From contig CM039182.1 of NCBI GenBank assembly GCA_008360975.2, positions 106,010,443 through 106,074,442 of the forward strand: DNA of 64,000 nucleotides, read 5' to 3'. Positions 11,774 through 24,429 of this stretch are shown here, piece by piece. The stretch comes from Lichenostomus cassidix. Taxonomy: Eukaryota; Chordata; Aves; Passeriformes; Meliphagidae. The first letter of the stretch is position 1, and the number at the start of each line of letters is the position of its first letter. The notes under the pieces are model-generated. The model worked only from the letters and a program-made list of their open reading frames with translations. It did not search any database and was not told where the DNA came from. The position numbers and the translations under genes were made by a program.

Positions 11774-13702
11774 CCCACTTGCACCCCACCTTTTCCGGTG
11801 AGGACCCTACAAAGACCTGGTGCATGGCCAAAGCCCTTACTTCTGCTGCAAACCAGCCACTGCCTCCTCAGACAAGGATGCAGCCCACTGCCCTAGGCCT
11901 ATGCCTGAAGATTGCTCAGGCTCCTGCCATCTGCTTCTGTTTTTCCACACAAAATACGCTGTTTCTGCGTTTCCCATAATAGGATAGGCTCCCCACCCCC
12001 CCAGTCATTCTGGCAGATCTTTTTTCCTCTGGTTCCAAGACCACATTGCTTCTCCCTACAAGTATTTCCAAGAGCTCCTTCATGCCCCAAGCAGGCACAG
12101 GCCTGATATGCCCCGAAACCACCCTGAGTTTCTCACCAGCCCCACCACACTGGTGAGATGTGCTGTGTCCCCTTTGCCCATGCTCTGAGCTACACTTGCT
12201 GTGATCCAGAAGCTGTTTGACGGCATGAGTGTTACAGTATTCCTGAATTAACACGTTCTGCCTCCCAGTGGGCCTTATTAGCTCAGGCACAAACCTCACT
12301 AACACGGCTGTATGGTTTCAGTCCCAGAGAAAGCTCGTATCTGGCCAGTTTGCAGTATCCATCCATCTGCCCCCTCCATATAGATACAACACAGTACTCC
12401 TGTGATTAGACAGGATATCTTGTCTCTTGCCTTTTCAACACTCTGGCTGATTATTTTTATCTTACAGAAAAAGAGGGTACTCTCAGAGCCTGAGGTGTAT
12501 AACTCTGTGTATACACATGTAGTAGGCATGCACTACACACCAAAGAAGAACTCTATCCCACCTTAATGTTTGGCTCTGCCTGTATATCACTCTTTCAGCA
12601 GCTACACAGGTAGTCAGACAAGAATTCTTTTTTTTTTTTTTTAAACAGAAAACTCTGCCATTCATGTGCAGCTATCCCCAAAAACCAGCTCAGAACTACC
12701 ATGCGGGATCCAGACACTTCCCCCCCAGTCTCATGGCAGTGAGGCTGCTAACTCCAATGTATGAACCACACATAGCTCTGCAACAAAGCCTCAAAGGTTA
12801 ATGCCACAGCCTGGAAATCATGCCAGGTATTTCATATCTCAGCCCTATCACATTCTGCTTCACAGCCTTAGAGTTGTGTGCTCAGCAGACGCAAAAAAAT
12901 ATGATGTGCATACTTTTGCTGTGGTTATGCTGCACTTAAGCACTTCTGTATCATTTGAGTTAACATTACCTGGGCTAAGGGTCTCCCTTCTACTACTTAT
13001 ATATGGTCTAAGTGGCAGAAAATATCCATGAAATGGTGATATACCTCTTCATTTAAAACCAGAACCTTTCTCATGATTACATTAACACCCTGGCTGCTGT
13101 GGACACCTGAGACATCCTTGGTCCTAAACAGTGCAGCCTGAAGAACCCGCTAGTCAATAAAATAAAATACCCATTCTCTTTAATTAACATATGAAATAAA
13201 CACAATCTGTGACACCTAGTGTGCAGCAGCAATTAAGAGGCATTGCTTAGTTAAACCTCCTAATACCTCATTTAAATATGCAATTAAGGGATAATTGCCT
13301 TCAATCAATAAAAAAATTGAAATATTTTGCAGGGACCTCAATTATTTTTTTGTGAAGCTTTCTACTTTGTACTTGGTCTGGCCTAAGTCTCCAAGTCTTA
13401 TACCACTTGTTAAAGAAACATTATTCTTTTCAGGATTGCATTGATTTATGGCTTTTGTTCATCCTACCAGCTTCATATGAGCCTGATGCTAACACTTAAC
13501 CCATGCAAAGCATATCTTTTTATGCAATCAATAATTTCCATTTGATTCAAACTATCCATTTTACATCCTCCCTGGATCATCTCCCTTTTCTGGTCCACAC
13601 AGACCAAGAGCGTCTCTCTGTGTAGGTCTTTACACACAGAGCTTCCTCATAGGCACCTTAACAAATCTTTTGTAATGCAATTTTTTTTCCATTTTTCAGT
13701 AT

Positions 13703-13741
13703 CTGCTTGCAAACAAGCAGTACTTCACTTGTGCACAAGTG
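13703..13741. repeat. Adjacent hairpin and 16-bp perfect palindrome
   Basis: CTGCTTG-CAAA-CAAGCAG (13703-13720) is a perfect 7-bp stem with a 4-nt loop. Five bases later CACTTGTGCACAAGTG (13726-13741) is a perfect 16-bp palindrome. In 64 kb about one perfect 16-bp palindrome is expected by chance, so only the pairing is notable. Confidence 0.7.
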
Positions 13742-14409
13742 CTAGCAATTCAAACCGTATATCCAGCCCCGCTCCCTGCCTACACACAAATCAATCCTTA
13801 GTAAAATGAGACAGATCTATGAATCAAACAAAGAACAAAGTCAACCATTGCCTTCCCTCTCAAGGCATGAAATTAGCAATGCAAATATATATGCTCATCT
13901 AAGAGCTCCTTGAGTGCACTCCATCATGGCACCTCACACCATCATCAACCACAGAACAATCAGAATACAGGGGGAAATATTTTCATGCTCAGTAATTGAA
14001 TTATGTGGTTGAAGAGACAAGACCTGTGCAAGCAAGTGAGATGGGGGGAAGAAAAGCAGGAAATAAATTCTGACAGGCATTTACAGGCATCTAATGAGCA
14101 CCCAAGAAAGCAGCATGCTACACTGACAGGGAAACCTTGGTGCTGGCTAGGAATCATGCTATTTTACATGTTTAGGCTGCTAACATCTCATTATCTGAAC
14201 TGGTTGTGGCAATCGTTGCTGAAGTCAAAACCCCCCTCTGGACTATTCCTATCATGGGAAAAGGCCAGTGAGGAAGTGTTGCTTGGATTTAATAAACAAG
14301 GGTTCAAAACCGATCTGTTGTGCAATTGCAGTTAAATCATTTCACTTCTTCAGATGTCTTTCCCGCCATGGCAGATCTTTGGGCCTGAAAGACTCGAGCT
14401 GGTGTCAAA

Positions 14410-14438
14410 CAAGGGTCACATCCTTGTTGTGACCCTTG
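14410..14438. repeat. Perfect 10-bp inverted repeat, 9-nt loop
   Basis: CAAGGGTCAC pairs with GTGACCCTTG around the loop ATCCTTGTT. It is GC-richer than its surroundings. No T-run or gene end is near, so a terminator or RNA role is not supported. Confidence 0.7.
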
Positions 14439-16091
14439 GCACTTAACTAAATGATAAAACTAAGCTTGGACTTAAGACATTAACTCCTTCATTAAAAAAA
14501 AGATATCAAACAATACAATACTAGATGTTACTTCAGTCTTTTTAAGGTGCACACATTCTCTGCTGGAAATGTTTGGTGGCATTCAGAGGTTTTAGGCATT
14601 GAAATTGTGACATCAGTATGCCTATAAGGGTGTCACCTCCAGATAAAAAGCACTGCATAATGTAAAACAAAAAGCACAAATGAAGTTTTTTTATGCAGTT
14701 TTTGATACACAGAGTCTTGCACAAGTGTTAAATTAATTTGTGTTTCCTTAACTTTTGCTTCTGTCATTATAATATGTTGTTACTGAGTGTGCAGTGATAC
14801 CTACCCACTATACTGAAATACATACATAAATACATAGTAAGTTCAGAAAACATGAATATAACCACAAAGATGAAGCAAAGACACTTCTTAAGGAGGAGAG
14901 GAACTCCCTGACTGCAAGAATTATTAGGAAGACCTGGAAATCATCTAAGGAATTATGAACTTTATTACCTCTGTCACTTCTGGAACCCCCATTACTTCTT
15001 TTGTCTGATTTGCTCAGATGTCTACTCCCTCTAGTCAGCAGGTGATTGCTAGATTTAGTCAGGTGTTTGCTTCTGTTCCAGGATTGTTTTTTCAAGATAA
15101 TCAACTGATTTACTCGAGAAACAAATATTTTATTCCCTTCTTGTCTGTACACAATGGCTGTCATCAGGCATCCACTTTTTTTCCAGACTCTTAGAAAGAT
15201 AGATGTCCTGTGAAGAACCAATGATTCTGTGTTAGATGATCCACAGAGAACCAGGGTACAGAAACTGTCATTCTCCAGAACATCTGACTCATCATGAGCT
15301 GAGAAAAACAAGATCTCTTTGATTTCATAGTACTTGTTAGTGCAGCTTTTCTTAATGTGTTATCCATTTCTTATCTCATCCAGCTCTTAAAAGTTCCCAG
15401 GCTGTGAGACTTTTCTCTTTACGCAAACATGTTAAAGTTTCACATAGTTGTGAATATGTGTCTGCAGCCATAATCCTTTATAAAAAGAAGTTTTTATCAG
15501 GAGATGCTTCCAAATAACGTTTAAACCACGCAGAAAGTTTCACTAAATGCTAGACAAGAATTAAATATTAAGATGCATACAACACTTGCCTCTTCTTTGG
15601 CCTGTTCTTGGCTTTATGTTGTCCAGTTGGTTGTGTGCAGGTTTGCTGTAAAATTCAGAAAGGATTTTCAAGAACCCTGGGAGAAGATAACTGAGTGCAC
15701 ATTAGGATTTCTGGTTACCCACATGGATTCACTCATCTGTCTATGCCTGGACATGGGGGAAACAAGGGTTCAGCCCACTTGAGCTGAGATCCTTGCTGTT
15801 GAGACTGGAATGAGATTCTAATGAACTGTACTTATCTTTTGTGATTTCAGATATGGACACATTCTTGTAATAAACCCAAGAGATATCTCTGCTCTCTATG
15901 AATGTAACACACACACACAGCAGGCACCACTGAAGAGTGCTCATATGGCTGAAGCTTTTACTCACCACTGTCCCAAGCTGAACTCAGGGCAAGCTTGACC
16001 AGGAGGAATCATCATCCAGTTGCCAATTAAATTAGGTGAGCTAGTCCCCCAGGGCAGCAATGAAGCCATATAGGATTACTGCAGTTACATT

Positions 16092-16109
16092 ATGATGATG
16101 ATGATGATG
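16092..16109. repeat. ATG trinucleotide microsatellite
   Basis: Six uninterrupted ATG units form a short simple repeat. Confidence 0.9.
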
Positions 16110-17856
16110 GTACAGGCAACCAAGCCCTGAAGAATCACATTCATTTCATTATAAGGTCACAGAGTGAAAAATCAGCTGCTTTCATTTACACCTGTCAACC
16201 TCAATGAAAGGAGCAGACTGGAGTGGGTATAACTGAGAGAAAAATTAGCCTACAATGCATAAACATTATCCTGTGTTATTTGCACACAGCTTTTCATGTG
16301 TGAGTTGATACATCATCTGGGTAAATGATGCATCAGTTGAGACTCAGACAGAGAAGAACATGTGTATTTTTGCTCTGATATCTGCCATCAGTTTGCATCA
16401 AAAGCAAAATGACTGACCTGAAATCAAGCCCGTTTTCAGGACTCAAGCTACAAAATGTCTTTATGCAGCTCCTCTCTCAGTAACTCTCCAGGAAGATGTA
16501 GTAGCCTCAGAAAAACTGGTTTCCATCTGGTTCTAAATTTTCAGAGAGTATCAAAACAAACAACACTCTGAATATAGTAAGAATATATTGCTTGATAATA
16601 ATAAAACTGGCTTACACAGTGGAATTCAGATGTACTATCGCTTCATTACAACACCAGCTTGGAGTGTTACAACACAAGCCTCATATTTCCAACAGACATA
16701 AGACAAGAAATAGTTCCTTGTCCAGAAAGCCATGAGCCTTCCCTCAGGGTTGTGTTACATCTGCCAGCCCTGGTGGCTGTCTTGGACACCATGGGGCATC
16801 AAAAATAGCATTTGAAACTTCTGATTAGGCAACTGAATTCAGTCCTCATGGTGAGACATATCTAAAGTAGCATGCTGAAGAAACAGTAAAACTATGATGT
16901 CTGTTCAAGGTTGGGTTTTATGGAAAGACTAAATAAGACTGCAGTGGGACCCCCAGGGCACATGGAGTGGGCTCACAGAGGAGACTGAGTTACAGAATTG
17001 GTCTTTTGTTCAGGTCTGAAAGCATGGCTAGATTAGATTGTTTAATGCCATAAACCCTTTGGCAAGATCCATTAATCCAATGTCCTGGCCAAATTGTGTT
17101 TGTACTTTAGAGCCAATTTGTGTTCAAAATTATTTGAATTAATTGCTCTTCCTTTTTTAAACTTCTGTGTGGTATTTCTGTGTTGTTTCAATAAGTTTTC
17201 CATTGCAACTCAAGGAAAATGAGACTATCCTCCTGCGTCAATATTCTTACCATACCTCCTTCCATAGTGATTTAACTTCTCCTTCTGACTGAAACATTCT
17301 GTGAGAATAAGGAATTAAAATAGGCTGAGGGATAATTTTTTTTCCTTTTAAAGTGAATCACAAGAACTCGTTTCTCAGTCTTACACCACTAATGATACTA
17401 AAGCGTAGGGATGCTGCTTTGTATTTTGAATGTACAGACCAATGCCTTTGAAGCAAATAATCTGCTTTGGTCCCCAGCTATGATTGGGAAGCCTCACACA
17501 TCCCTGGTGCATAGCACAGTGGCAGGAAATAGCTCCTAAAGGGCCACAGATTTGCTGTTTAATTTTTTTTAATTACTGCTTATTTAGGAAACATAAATAC
17601 TTTTACAAATCATTACCATATAAGTATGAACCATGCACTATTTTTAATTAAAAAATTAAGCTAGCACTTTTCCACTGAAAGGAACACTGTGAGAGACACA
17701 ATGCCACTCTTTCATAAGGCCTTTGCAAGGACAAATATCTTCATCACCTCAGATTCCTTCATTCAGTGGTTTTATTTGTCCTGACAGGCAATGCCATTTG
17801 CAGTTCAGGAAACCCTTAGTTGTGGTAAATGGTGTATGAATCTAAAGCAAATTAGA

Positions 17857-17976
17857 GACATGGTTTAGTGGTGGACTTGGCAGTGCTGCATTAATAGTTA
17901 GACTCAATGATCCTAGTGGTTTTTTCTAACCTAAACAGTTCTATGATTCTGTGATTCTATGATTCTATGATTCTAC
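17857..17976 (+). mobile_element. CR1 LINE 3' end with octamer tail
   Basis: Plus-strand sequence GACATGGTTTAGTGGTGGAC, then CTTGGCAGTGCTG, TTAGACTCAATGATC, and a tail of TGATTCTATGATTCTATG type. This matches the 3' terminus and tail repeat of avian CR1. It is 5'-truncated, as most CR1 copies are, to about 120 bp. No target-site duplication is expected for CR1. Confidence 0.92.
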
Positions 17977-18960
17977 TGGGTTTGTCTTCACCAGGAGAAA
18001 GCAAACCCGTTGTTCAGGAAACAAATGCTGCCCTAGCACTTATGCACCTCCTCAGAGACTTGCTGCCTCTGTGTGAGAGGAGTTGATATTAGTTGTTATT
18101 AAGATACAGCTGGGTTTGGAGCCTTCCAAGGTGAACACCTCAAAGAGATTAGTCAGCTAGTATTAGAACTCTGCATGAAAATGTGGGTGTTTTTCTTAAG
18201 AGCTATGTATGGTTGAAACAGCCAACTTTCCCCCACCCTGGAGGTGGTTTTGTTTTTTGGGTGGTTTTTTTAAAGTAATTTTCCCCTTTGTTTTATTCTT
18301 TTTTTCTTTTAATTTCACTTTTTGCCATTTGCATTCAGCTTAATTGATTGGAAAACTATAATAAAAATGCTGGAGGACCTGAAACCCTGAGGAAGCCGAA
18401 GCTGTATGCTAAGTTGGTGCCTACCAGCAGCTTTAATCTCAATTAGTCCAATTTGTGAATGTTTGTTTGTTTTTTCTTATTCACTGCCAAGCTAAAAAAA
18501 CAAAACAACTGTGAATAATAATAATAAAAGAAGGACTTCAGCTCATGATTTATCTTTAAAGAGTGGCTCCATTTTCAACTGAATCACTGTTCTGTTAAAA
18601 TATCACAGCCATGTCCAGACTGTCCCACAAGCTCTTAGTTTAGGAAGTCCTAAGTGAAGTAGAGTGAAACAGGAAAAAGGAAGTTATCTCCAGGACCATT
18701 CCCCATCATCACCAGGGTCATTGTCTGGAAGGCTGCTCCTTCAAGATGACAAACTTCCTTGAGAGGCAAGGAGGTTTTCCCATGTCAGCTCTCCCAAAAG
18801 CCCCTGTCCTACATGAGAAGATCCTGAGAGAGCTCTGCTGTCACCACAGCCTTGCTGCACAGCACGACTTCAGGGAAGATGGCAGATCTCAAGGCTTTTG
18901 TGTCCCTTCCAGTGCAGGAGCTAGGAGGTTGACATTAAACCTCTTCCCTGCAAGGACTAA

Positions 18961-19093
18961 GGAGGTAAGCCATTGATCTTTCACCAGTCAGCAAACTGAG
19001 GCTTTGCACAGCAAAATGCCCATGTGTCATTTAAAAAGAGGATTTAAATGCCATTTGTTTCTCATGTAAAAATACTTTCTTTTCACTTCTTTT
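18961..19093 (+). repeat. 133-bp dispersed duplication, copy 1
   Basis: It begins GGAGGTAAGC and runs to CACTTCTTTT. The same sequence recurs at 21596-21728, 2635 bp downstream, in the same orientation, with five substitutions and no indel (about 96% identity). It contains AATGCCCATGTGTCATTTAA and ACTTTCTTTTCACTTCTTTT. It ends in a T-rich tract that is longer in this copy. I do not recognise the family. Confidence 0.9.
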
Positions 19094-21595
19094 TTTTTCT
19101 GTAGATCTCCAATTTGCCTTTGCATGTTCCTTGCTGTTACTGAACCTGCTCTTGCCTGTGCTGCACCTCAAAGGAGAATGCTCATCAAAGAAGATGAGGT
19201 GCATGTACCCCACTGCCCCAGAGGATGGGGCTCACACTGAGCTGCAAGCAGGGTCCTGCACAAGGACACATGGTAAGCATCACCCAGTCCCAGATGGGGA
19301 CTCAGCAAGCACTCCGCTCTTCTGCCTCTGTATAAAGCATGTCCCATACTGCAAAAACCAGGCTGGCAGCTGGTAAATCACAGCCTCAATAGCTGCATCA
19401 TCTCCGAGTCCTCGTCTCAAGCATGTAGAAAAGCTTTGCCTGAAGTGTTCTCATGTATGAAAATGGCAAGTACTGACTGCAGAAAGAGTTTGACAAGGCA
19501 GATGTTTTAGTCTCCCATTGATCCAGAAATGATCCTTCTACAAGAGGGGAAATACAACTCAAACCACTTTGCTGTGGAGTCAGAGAAGCCCCTAACTCTT
19601 AGCACACCTGAAATTTGTGAATAGAGCTGGGACAGCATGAATCCAGTTGGGGGTTTGCAGCTGTGCTATACATTTACTGGCCTGAGCAAAACACCCACCA
19701 CAAAGGCTGCTTCCTACTTTGTGTCTCTCTATCCCCTATCCAAGCGAAAGAAACTCATTCAGGGCTATCCAGCTGTTGCTTTCACTGCTCCAGCCACCAC
19801 CATCCTCCTCCCCCAGCCCCAAATTAATGCTCCTCCTAAAGCTGTTATCCTCTGTGAATTCTGTCATTTCCAACGAGTCTTGTGCTGTAATTTAAAAGAT
19901 AACTCACTCCTGTTTCCAGCGTTTTAATGCATTTTATTTTTTCTACAAGCAATATACGTGTGTAATTAATAAACAATTTAGTATGTTGAGGAACCTAGGA
20001 ACTTGGCAAATGTTCTGGGGATATGAAATCTCAGGAAAAGCAGCACATTATAAGAAATAGTAAGTAATTACTTATGTAAGCTTTTCTTTTTAAATTCTAA
20101 GAACATTAGCTACTAATTACCTACTAATTACCAGTACTTCAGCAGGTGTTTGCACTTAACTGTAGGCTAAAGCCCCTGTGAAAAACAAACCCCTCACACT
20201 CCCTCTCAAGATTAAAGCTGAATCCCACTGGACTCCATAATACAGCATAGGTGCAGCAGAGCTGTTTACATGCCAGTCCTTTAACCACTTGGCCGCTTAA
20301 GGTGAAAACAGGCTCCAGTTTATTTCCTTCGTATTTTCTGCCAGAGCCAAGATGATTTGCTAGAACGAGTAACTCAAGAGGTAATGAACAAAATCTAAGG
20401 GTTAAAAGTAAACCACGATTAAGACTTCATCATCATCTGCACATTTATCTCACTTCTGTAGTGACCTGGCAGAGGAACGAACACTCTATTTCTGACCATG
20501 AATATTGCTGGCTGAACAAGGTACGAATAAAGTCCCATCTGTGTAAAGTTCCCTGAGTTTTAAAAAAAATATGCAGAGCCCTCAGCTGGTGCAAAATTAT
20601 TTAGTTTCTCTGGTGTTGATGTCTGAGTCAATACCTCATGCCACTTGAGGAACTGCCCTGCACTTCACATCCAACTTTTTCATGACTCTTTTGAAAGATT
20701 AATTCATACAGGTAAATTTTACTAGAAAAAAACATTTATAAGAAATGAATTTCAAATTTATAAGTTTAGGTTCAAGTTCATATTCCTGACTGCTTAAAAT
20801 TCAGAATTTTGGTTTACCCAGTTATCAAAACACACTTTACTATCAATAGAAGGAAAATATCAGACATAAGTCCAGCTAGAGAGTGGAAAAGAGGTGCCTT
20901 CAGCAACCTGTCACAGTGCTCATGTTGCACCTTCTGCAGAGCACCTCAGGGACAGATGGAAGGACTGAGAGGAACACCTCAGGGCTACACTTTTTAGCAA
21001 AACCGTTCACAAATGAATAATTCCAATAATGCTGCTAATATATTTTTGCCTTTTACTATCTCTGAGACTTGTAAGATCTATTTAAAATATATGATTGCTT
21101 ATTTCACTCCAGCAAAGATTATACTTCTTTTTCACTGAAAATAAGACTCAAAGGTAGGCAGTGGAGGCAGTTCAGATTATCACCATTTTCCCATGGATGC
21201 TAGTTAGGCTACAAATCCCCTCTAGTCCATTTTTCACTGAGGTGATAGAAGTAGTGACTGTGCTGTGAAGTATTAGCAGCAGTAGAAGTGCTCATGCCTA
21301 CAGCTGGGAGCTAAGTTTTTTGAACAGCACACCTCTGTTAAAACAATAGGAACTGCAGGAGACTAGAAACAGTTGAAAACCTGACCCTTTCATACCGGTA
21401 CTTAAAGGGGACCTTCTGGCTGCTGGTATATTTTAAGACTTGAGCCCCACAACCAAGAAATTAAAAGCTGCCTTGACATGTGAATGAAGCAAATGAGACC
21501 ATGAGGCTTCTGAGAAAATTATACAGCTCAACCTTGATGCCTTCCATCTGAGCCTCTGAAAACAATATACAAAAATTAACAAAATAGCGTGCCTG

Positions 21596-21728
21596 GGAGG
21601 TAAGTCATTGATCTTTCACCAGTCAACAAACTGAGGCTTTGCACAGCAAAATGCCCATGTGTCATTTAAAAAGAGGATTTAAATGTCATTTGTTCCTTAT
21701 GTAAAAATACTTTCTTTTCACTTCTTTT
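21596..21728 (+). repeat. 133-bp dispersed duplication, copy 2
   Basis: Second copy of 18961-19093 in direct orientation. Flanking sequences on both sides are unrelated between the two copies (CAAGGACTAA versus AAATAGCGTGCCTG on the left), so the edges are sharp. The high identity makes it much younger than the decayed CR1s nearby. It may be a local duplicative event or two insertions of an unrecognised short element. Confidence 0.9.
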
Positions 21729-24269
21729 CCTCTGCTGGAGGCCTATGGTAAGATTTCCAGGGAACCTGAGGAGTGGGAAGAGTAGCAGTATTCTGGTCAC
21801 CAGGCTGATCCCAGGAGGTGAGTGAGGCTGTTTCAGTCCCGAGGAAGGACTCCTGTGCATGGAATCTGATCTGTTTCTGACCATTTTCCCAGGTGATCAA
21901 ATAAAAGATAATGCTTCTCCCTATACAGGCTTAACCACACCAAATGCTGAAAAGACACAAGTGTTGCTGCTCATCATATCCATCTGCTAGACAGCACCAT
22001 TCATGTCCCCAGATGAGGACTTTACCAAAACTATTATGAAAAAGAGGAAACTGAGAACCAGGGATATTTTAGGCAGAGCCATCTGACCTGCTGCTGCTCC
22101 CAAAAGGTGAGCTGGAAGGCAGACCTGCTCTGCTGGAGTACCATGAGACTGCATCCCTAGTGGGTGAGGTCACTGCCCTGCCAACTGTGCTGCTAACCAC
22201 AGCTCCCAGCATCCTGCAGCCCAACAAGGGATGGAAGCACTGGGGAAAGGGGAAGCAGGTGAGGTGGAAACATGACATCCACTTCTGTTACAAATGAGTT
22301 ACCCAATTGGCCCATTAGATACTAATTAGGTGCTGGGCACTGGGGCTGCAGAGGGAAATACTGATGATGCTCGCAAAAAGGGTGTTTAAAGCATCTTGAG
22401 TTTCATGGTTATGTTTGTTTCAGTCATAAAGGGTTTTGCTGGGTTTTTTACCTATTTTGCCCCATTTTCACTGTCTTCCAGGCAGTTCCCTTAGGTGGGA
22501 TTTCACAGTCCCAGCAGCACCTTGATGAAGTCAAGGCTTGAACACCTTTTCCTGCATGCACCTCAGGTACTGTGGATGCCGTGGCCCACTGACATCTTTC
22601 TAGGGGATACAGAAGCAAATTGAGGAGGGGGTTTCTCTTCTATTCTCTTCTCTTTACTTTAGTTTCAAAGAGGAGAGGAAAAAATGCAGAGACAGGATTT
22701 TAGCCCTTCATTTTATAATGTAATTGAAATGCCAAGAGACTGAAAAAATTCAATGTTGATGAAGAAACGGATGTTAGTGCAATGAAGAATAGCTCTGTCT
22801 TTGTCAGTCTGCAGTCTTTTATGTGTCACAGGCTGTCACTTTCTATTGCATTTCAACTGACTAATTACCCCAGTTTATTAAAAGTGAATATGAATTCACA
22901 TTTTTTACTTTGCCATGTTCCAAGTGTTAGTGTTATCAGGAGCTATTACTGAATGATAGATCCCACAGTTCTAGGCTTCCTCATGTGAGCAAGTACAGAG
23001 CAAATCTACCTCAATATCAATGAAAACCAGATATATTCATTTAAGGGGGAAATATATACTCTGTGCAGTACATGTTCACATCCAAGCATTAATCACCCTG
23101 GTGTGTCCCACATGGCTCAGTGTATTATTAGAACCTCACTCACAGAGCAGAAGAGTGTCTGTAAGTGATGATGTTGGAAGGGTTGGACTTGAATTAAATG
23201 TACTCATCGCTTCCTAATGGGGAGGTATTTTCTGACAGCTGTAATGAAAACTGCTGCTCATCAAAAGGTACTCTGTGTCCTAGCTCGCAAATTCAACCTC
23301 AGCTGCAAGTTGCACATTTAAATTTCAAAGTTTTTATCTCTAGCCACACTGGAGTGCACTTATAAGTGCAGTGGAAGGGTCAAATTAGATGAAATCAAAG
23401 CTCTGCTTCTACTGAAGAGGCAATTTTAAGCTTTTGCAATTGGAGCTGTGTGTTGTTATAGGCTTAAAAAACCTCATCATCAAAAATAAGGATTTCTAGA
23501 ACATGATAATTATCACTTTGATGTGTCCAACTCAGTTCCAGCAGTAACTACAATGTTAGAAATTCCCCATTCTGTATAAAATAACACATTCAGATAAACA
23601 GGTGCATAGACTACAATAGTTCTAGTACAATTGGTACCCCATTTATTACTGCTAGTTTTTCACACCTTCCCCAGCCTTTGTGAGTGAGTGATCAGATTTC
23701 ATGTGAGGACATTTGCACTGCCTTTGGAGAAGCTGTATGCTGGTATAAGCTTTATGTGTATTGGCAGTAATAATCAATAAGAGGAATAACAATAACTTGG
23801 GAAGTTACGTCGATAGCAAGTGCTGGGAAAGAATGGTGAATCAGGTCTTGGAGGCAAATGCTGTTTTGCCTGAAAGCAAAGCACGCATAGTCAACAGGAA
23901 AAGGAAGAGGGTTTCATTCATCTAGTGTTTTCCTAGTGGGTACTCATTGTTTATAACAAAATGCAACTATTGTATGTTTTGCAATGATTTGAGATATTTA
24001 CCATTTCACATGCTAAACAAAATGTTCTTTCATTAGAACATAACATAGTTGGAGGGGAAAATAAATTACAAGGCTGGCTGCAGTGGCAGGATTGTCATCT
24101 TCTACATTTACAAAAATGAGGCAGAAGAGTATTTTTTAAACAGGCCTGCCTGAAGAGAAGCAGTGGGATATGCACTCGCATTGCCTGGACTCCAAGCAGG
24201 TCAGCTTGATGAGCTAGCTGTGATGTGAAAGCTGTAAGGCTCCCTTCTCCAGTGTTTTCTAGTCCTCTG

Positions 24270-24325
24270 GGTATGATGAATTTTGTATAGGATATTTAAA
24301 GGACTGGCTGAAGCTATCTCGTCGT
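24270..24325 (+). mobile_element. Short CR1 reverse-transcriptase remnant
   Basis: GATGAATTTTGTATAGGATA, then TTTAAAGGACTGGCTGAAGC and TATCTC. The same block occurs in better context at 26100-26150 in the large decayed CR1. It matches the CR1 ORF2 block that reads KGLAEAIS-like. It lies before the 5' part of the next CR1, so it is most likely a separate nested or older copy. Confidence 0.6.
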
Positions 24326-24429
24326 GGGTTTGTGCCCAGGCTGATACTGACGGCCATGAACAGAAGTTACCCCCTGGAGCATCTAGCCTGTTGCCAGAGA
24401 AGAGCTGCTTTCTACCTCTCAGTTTAAGG

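Larger units (their letters stand above)
11774..17856. other. Single-copy AT-rich DNA, no gene recognised
   Basis: No gene or transposon is recognised. It holds simple repeats (T15 at 12628-12642, an AC run near 15907-15919, an ATG run at 16092-16109), palindromes at 13.7 kb and a hairpin at 14.4 kb. The longest frame, 14808-15311 on the minus strand (167 codons, rich in S, R and K in the middle), has no domain I recognise and is compatible with chance. Confidence 0.55.
17977..24269. other. Single-copy DNA containing one dispersed duplication
   Basis: Apart from the two 133-bp duplicate segments listed separately and a short AAT run near 18514-18526, I see no gene or confident repeat. A stretch from 22070 to 22280 is more GC-rich, with a 72-codon minus-strand frame, but has no domain or splice pattern I can defend. 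Confidence 0.5.

Noticed and set aside
11916..12305. Overlapping frames just right of the 11.2-kb LTR as possible retroviral internal genes
   Set aside because: The CTCCA duplication ends the element at 11768, so what follows is host flank. No retroviral protein motif is visible.
14808..15311. 167-codon minus-strand open frame with an S/R/K-rich middle (NRSKHLTKSSNHLL-type sequence)
   Set aside because: No recognisable domain, and one frame of this length is about what chance gives for six frames of 64 kb at this base composition. No splice or promoter context supports it.
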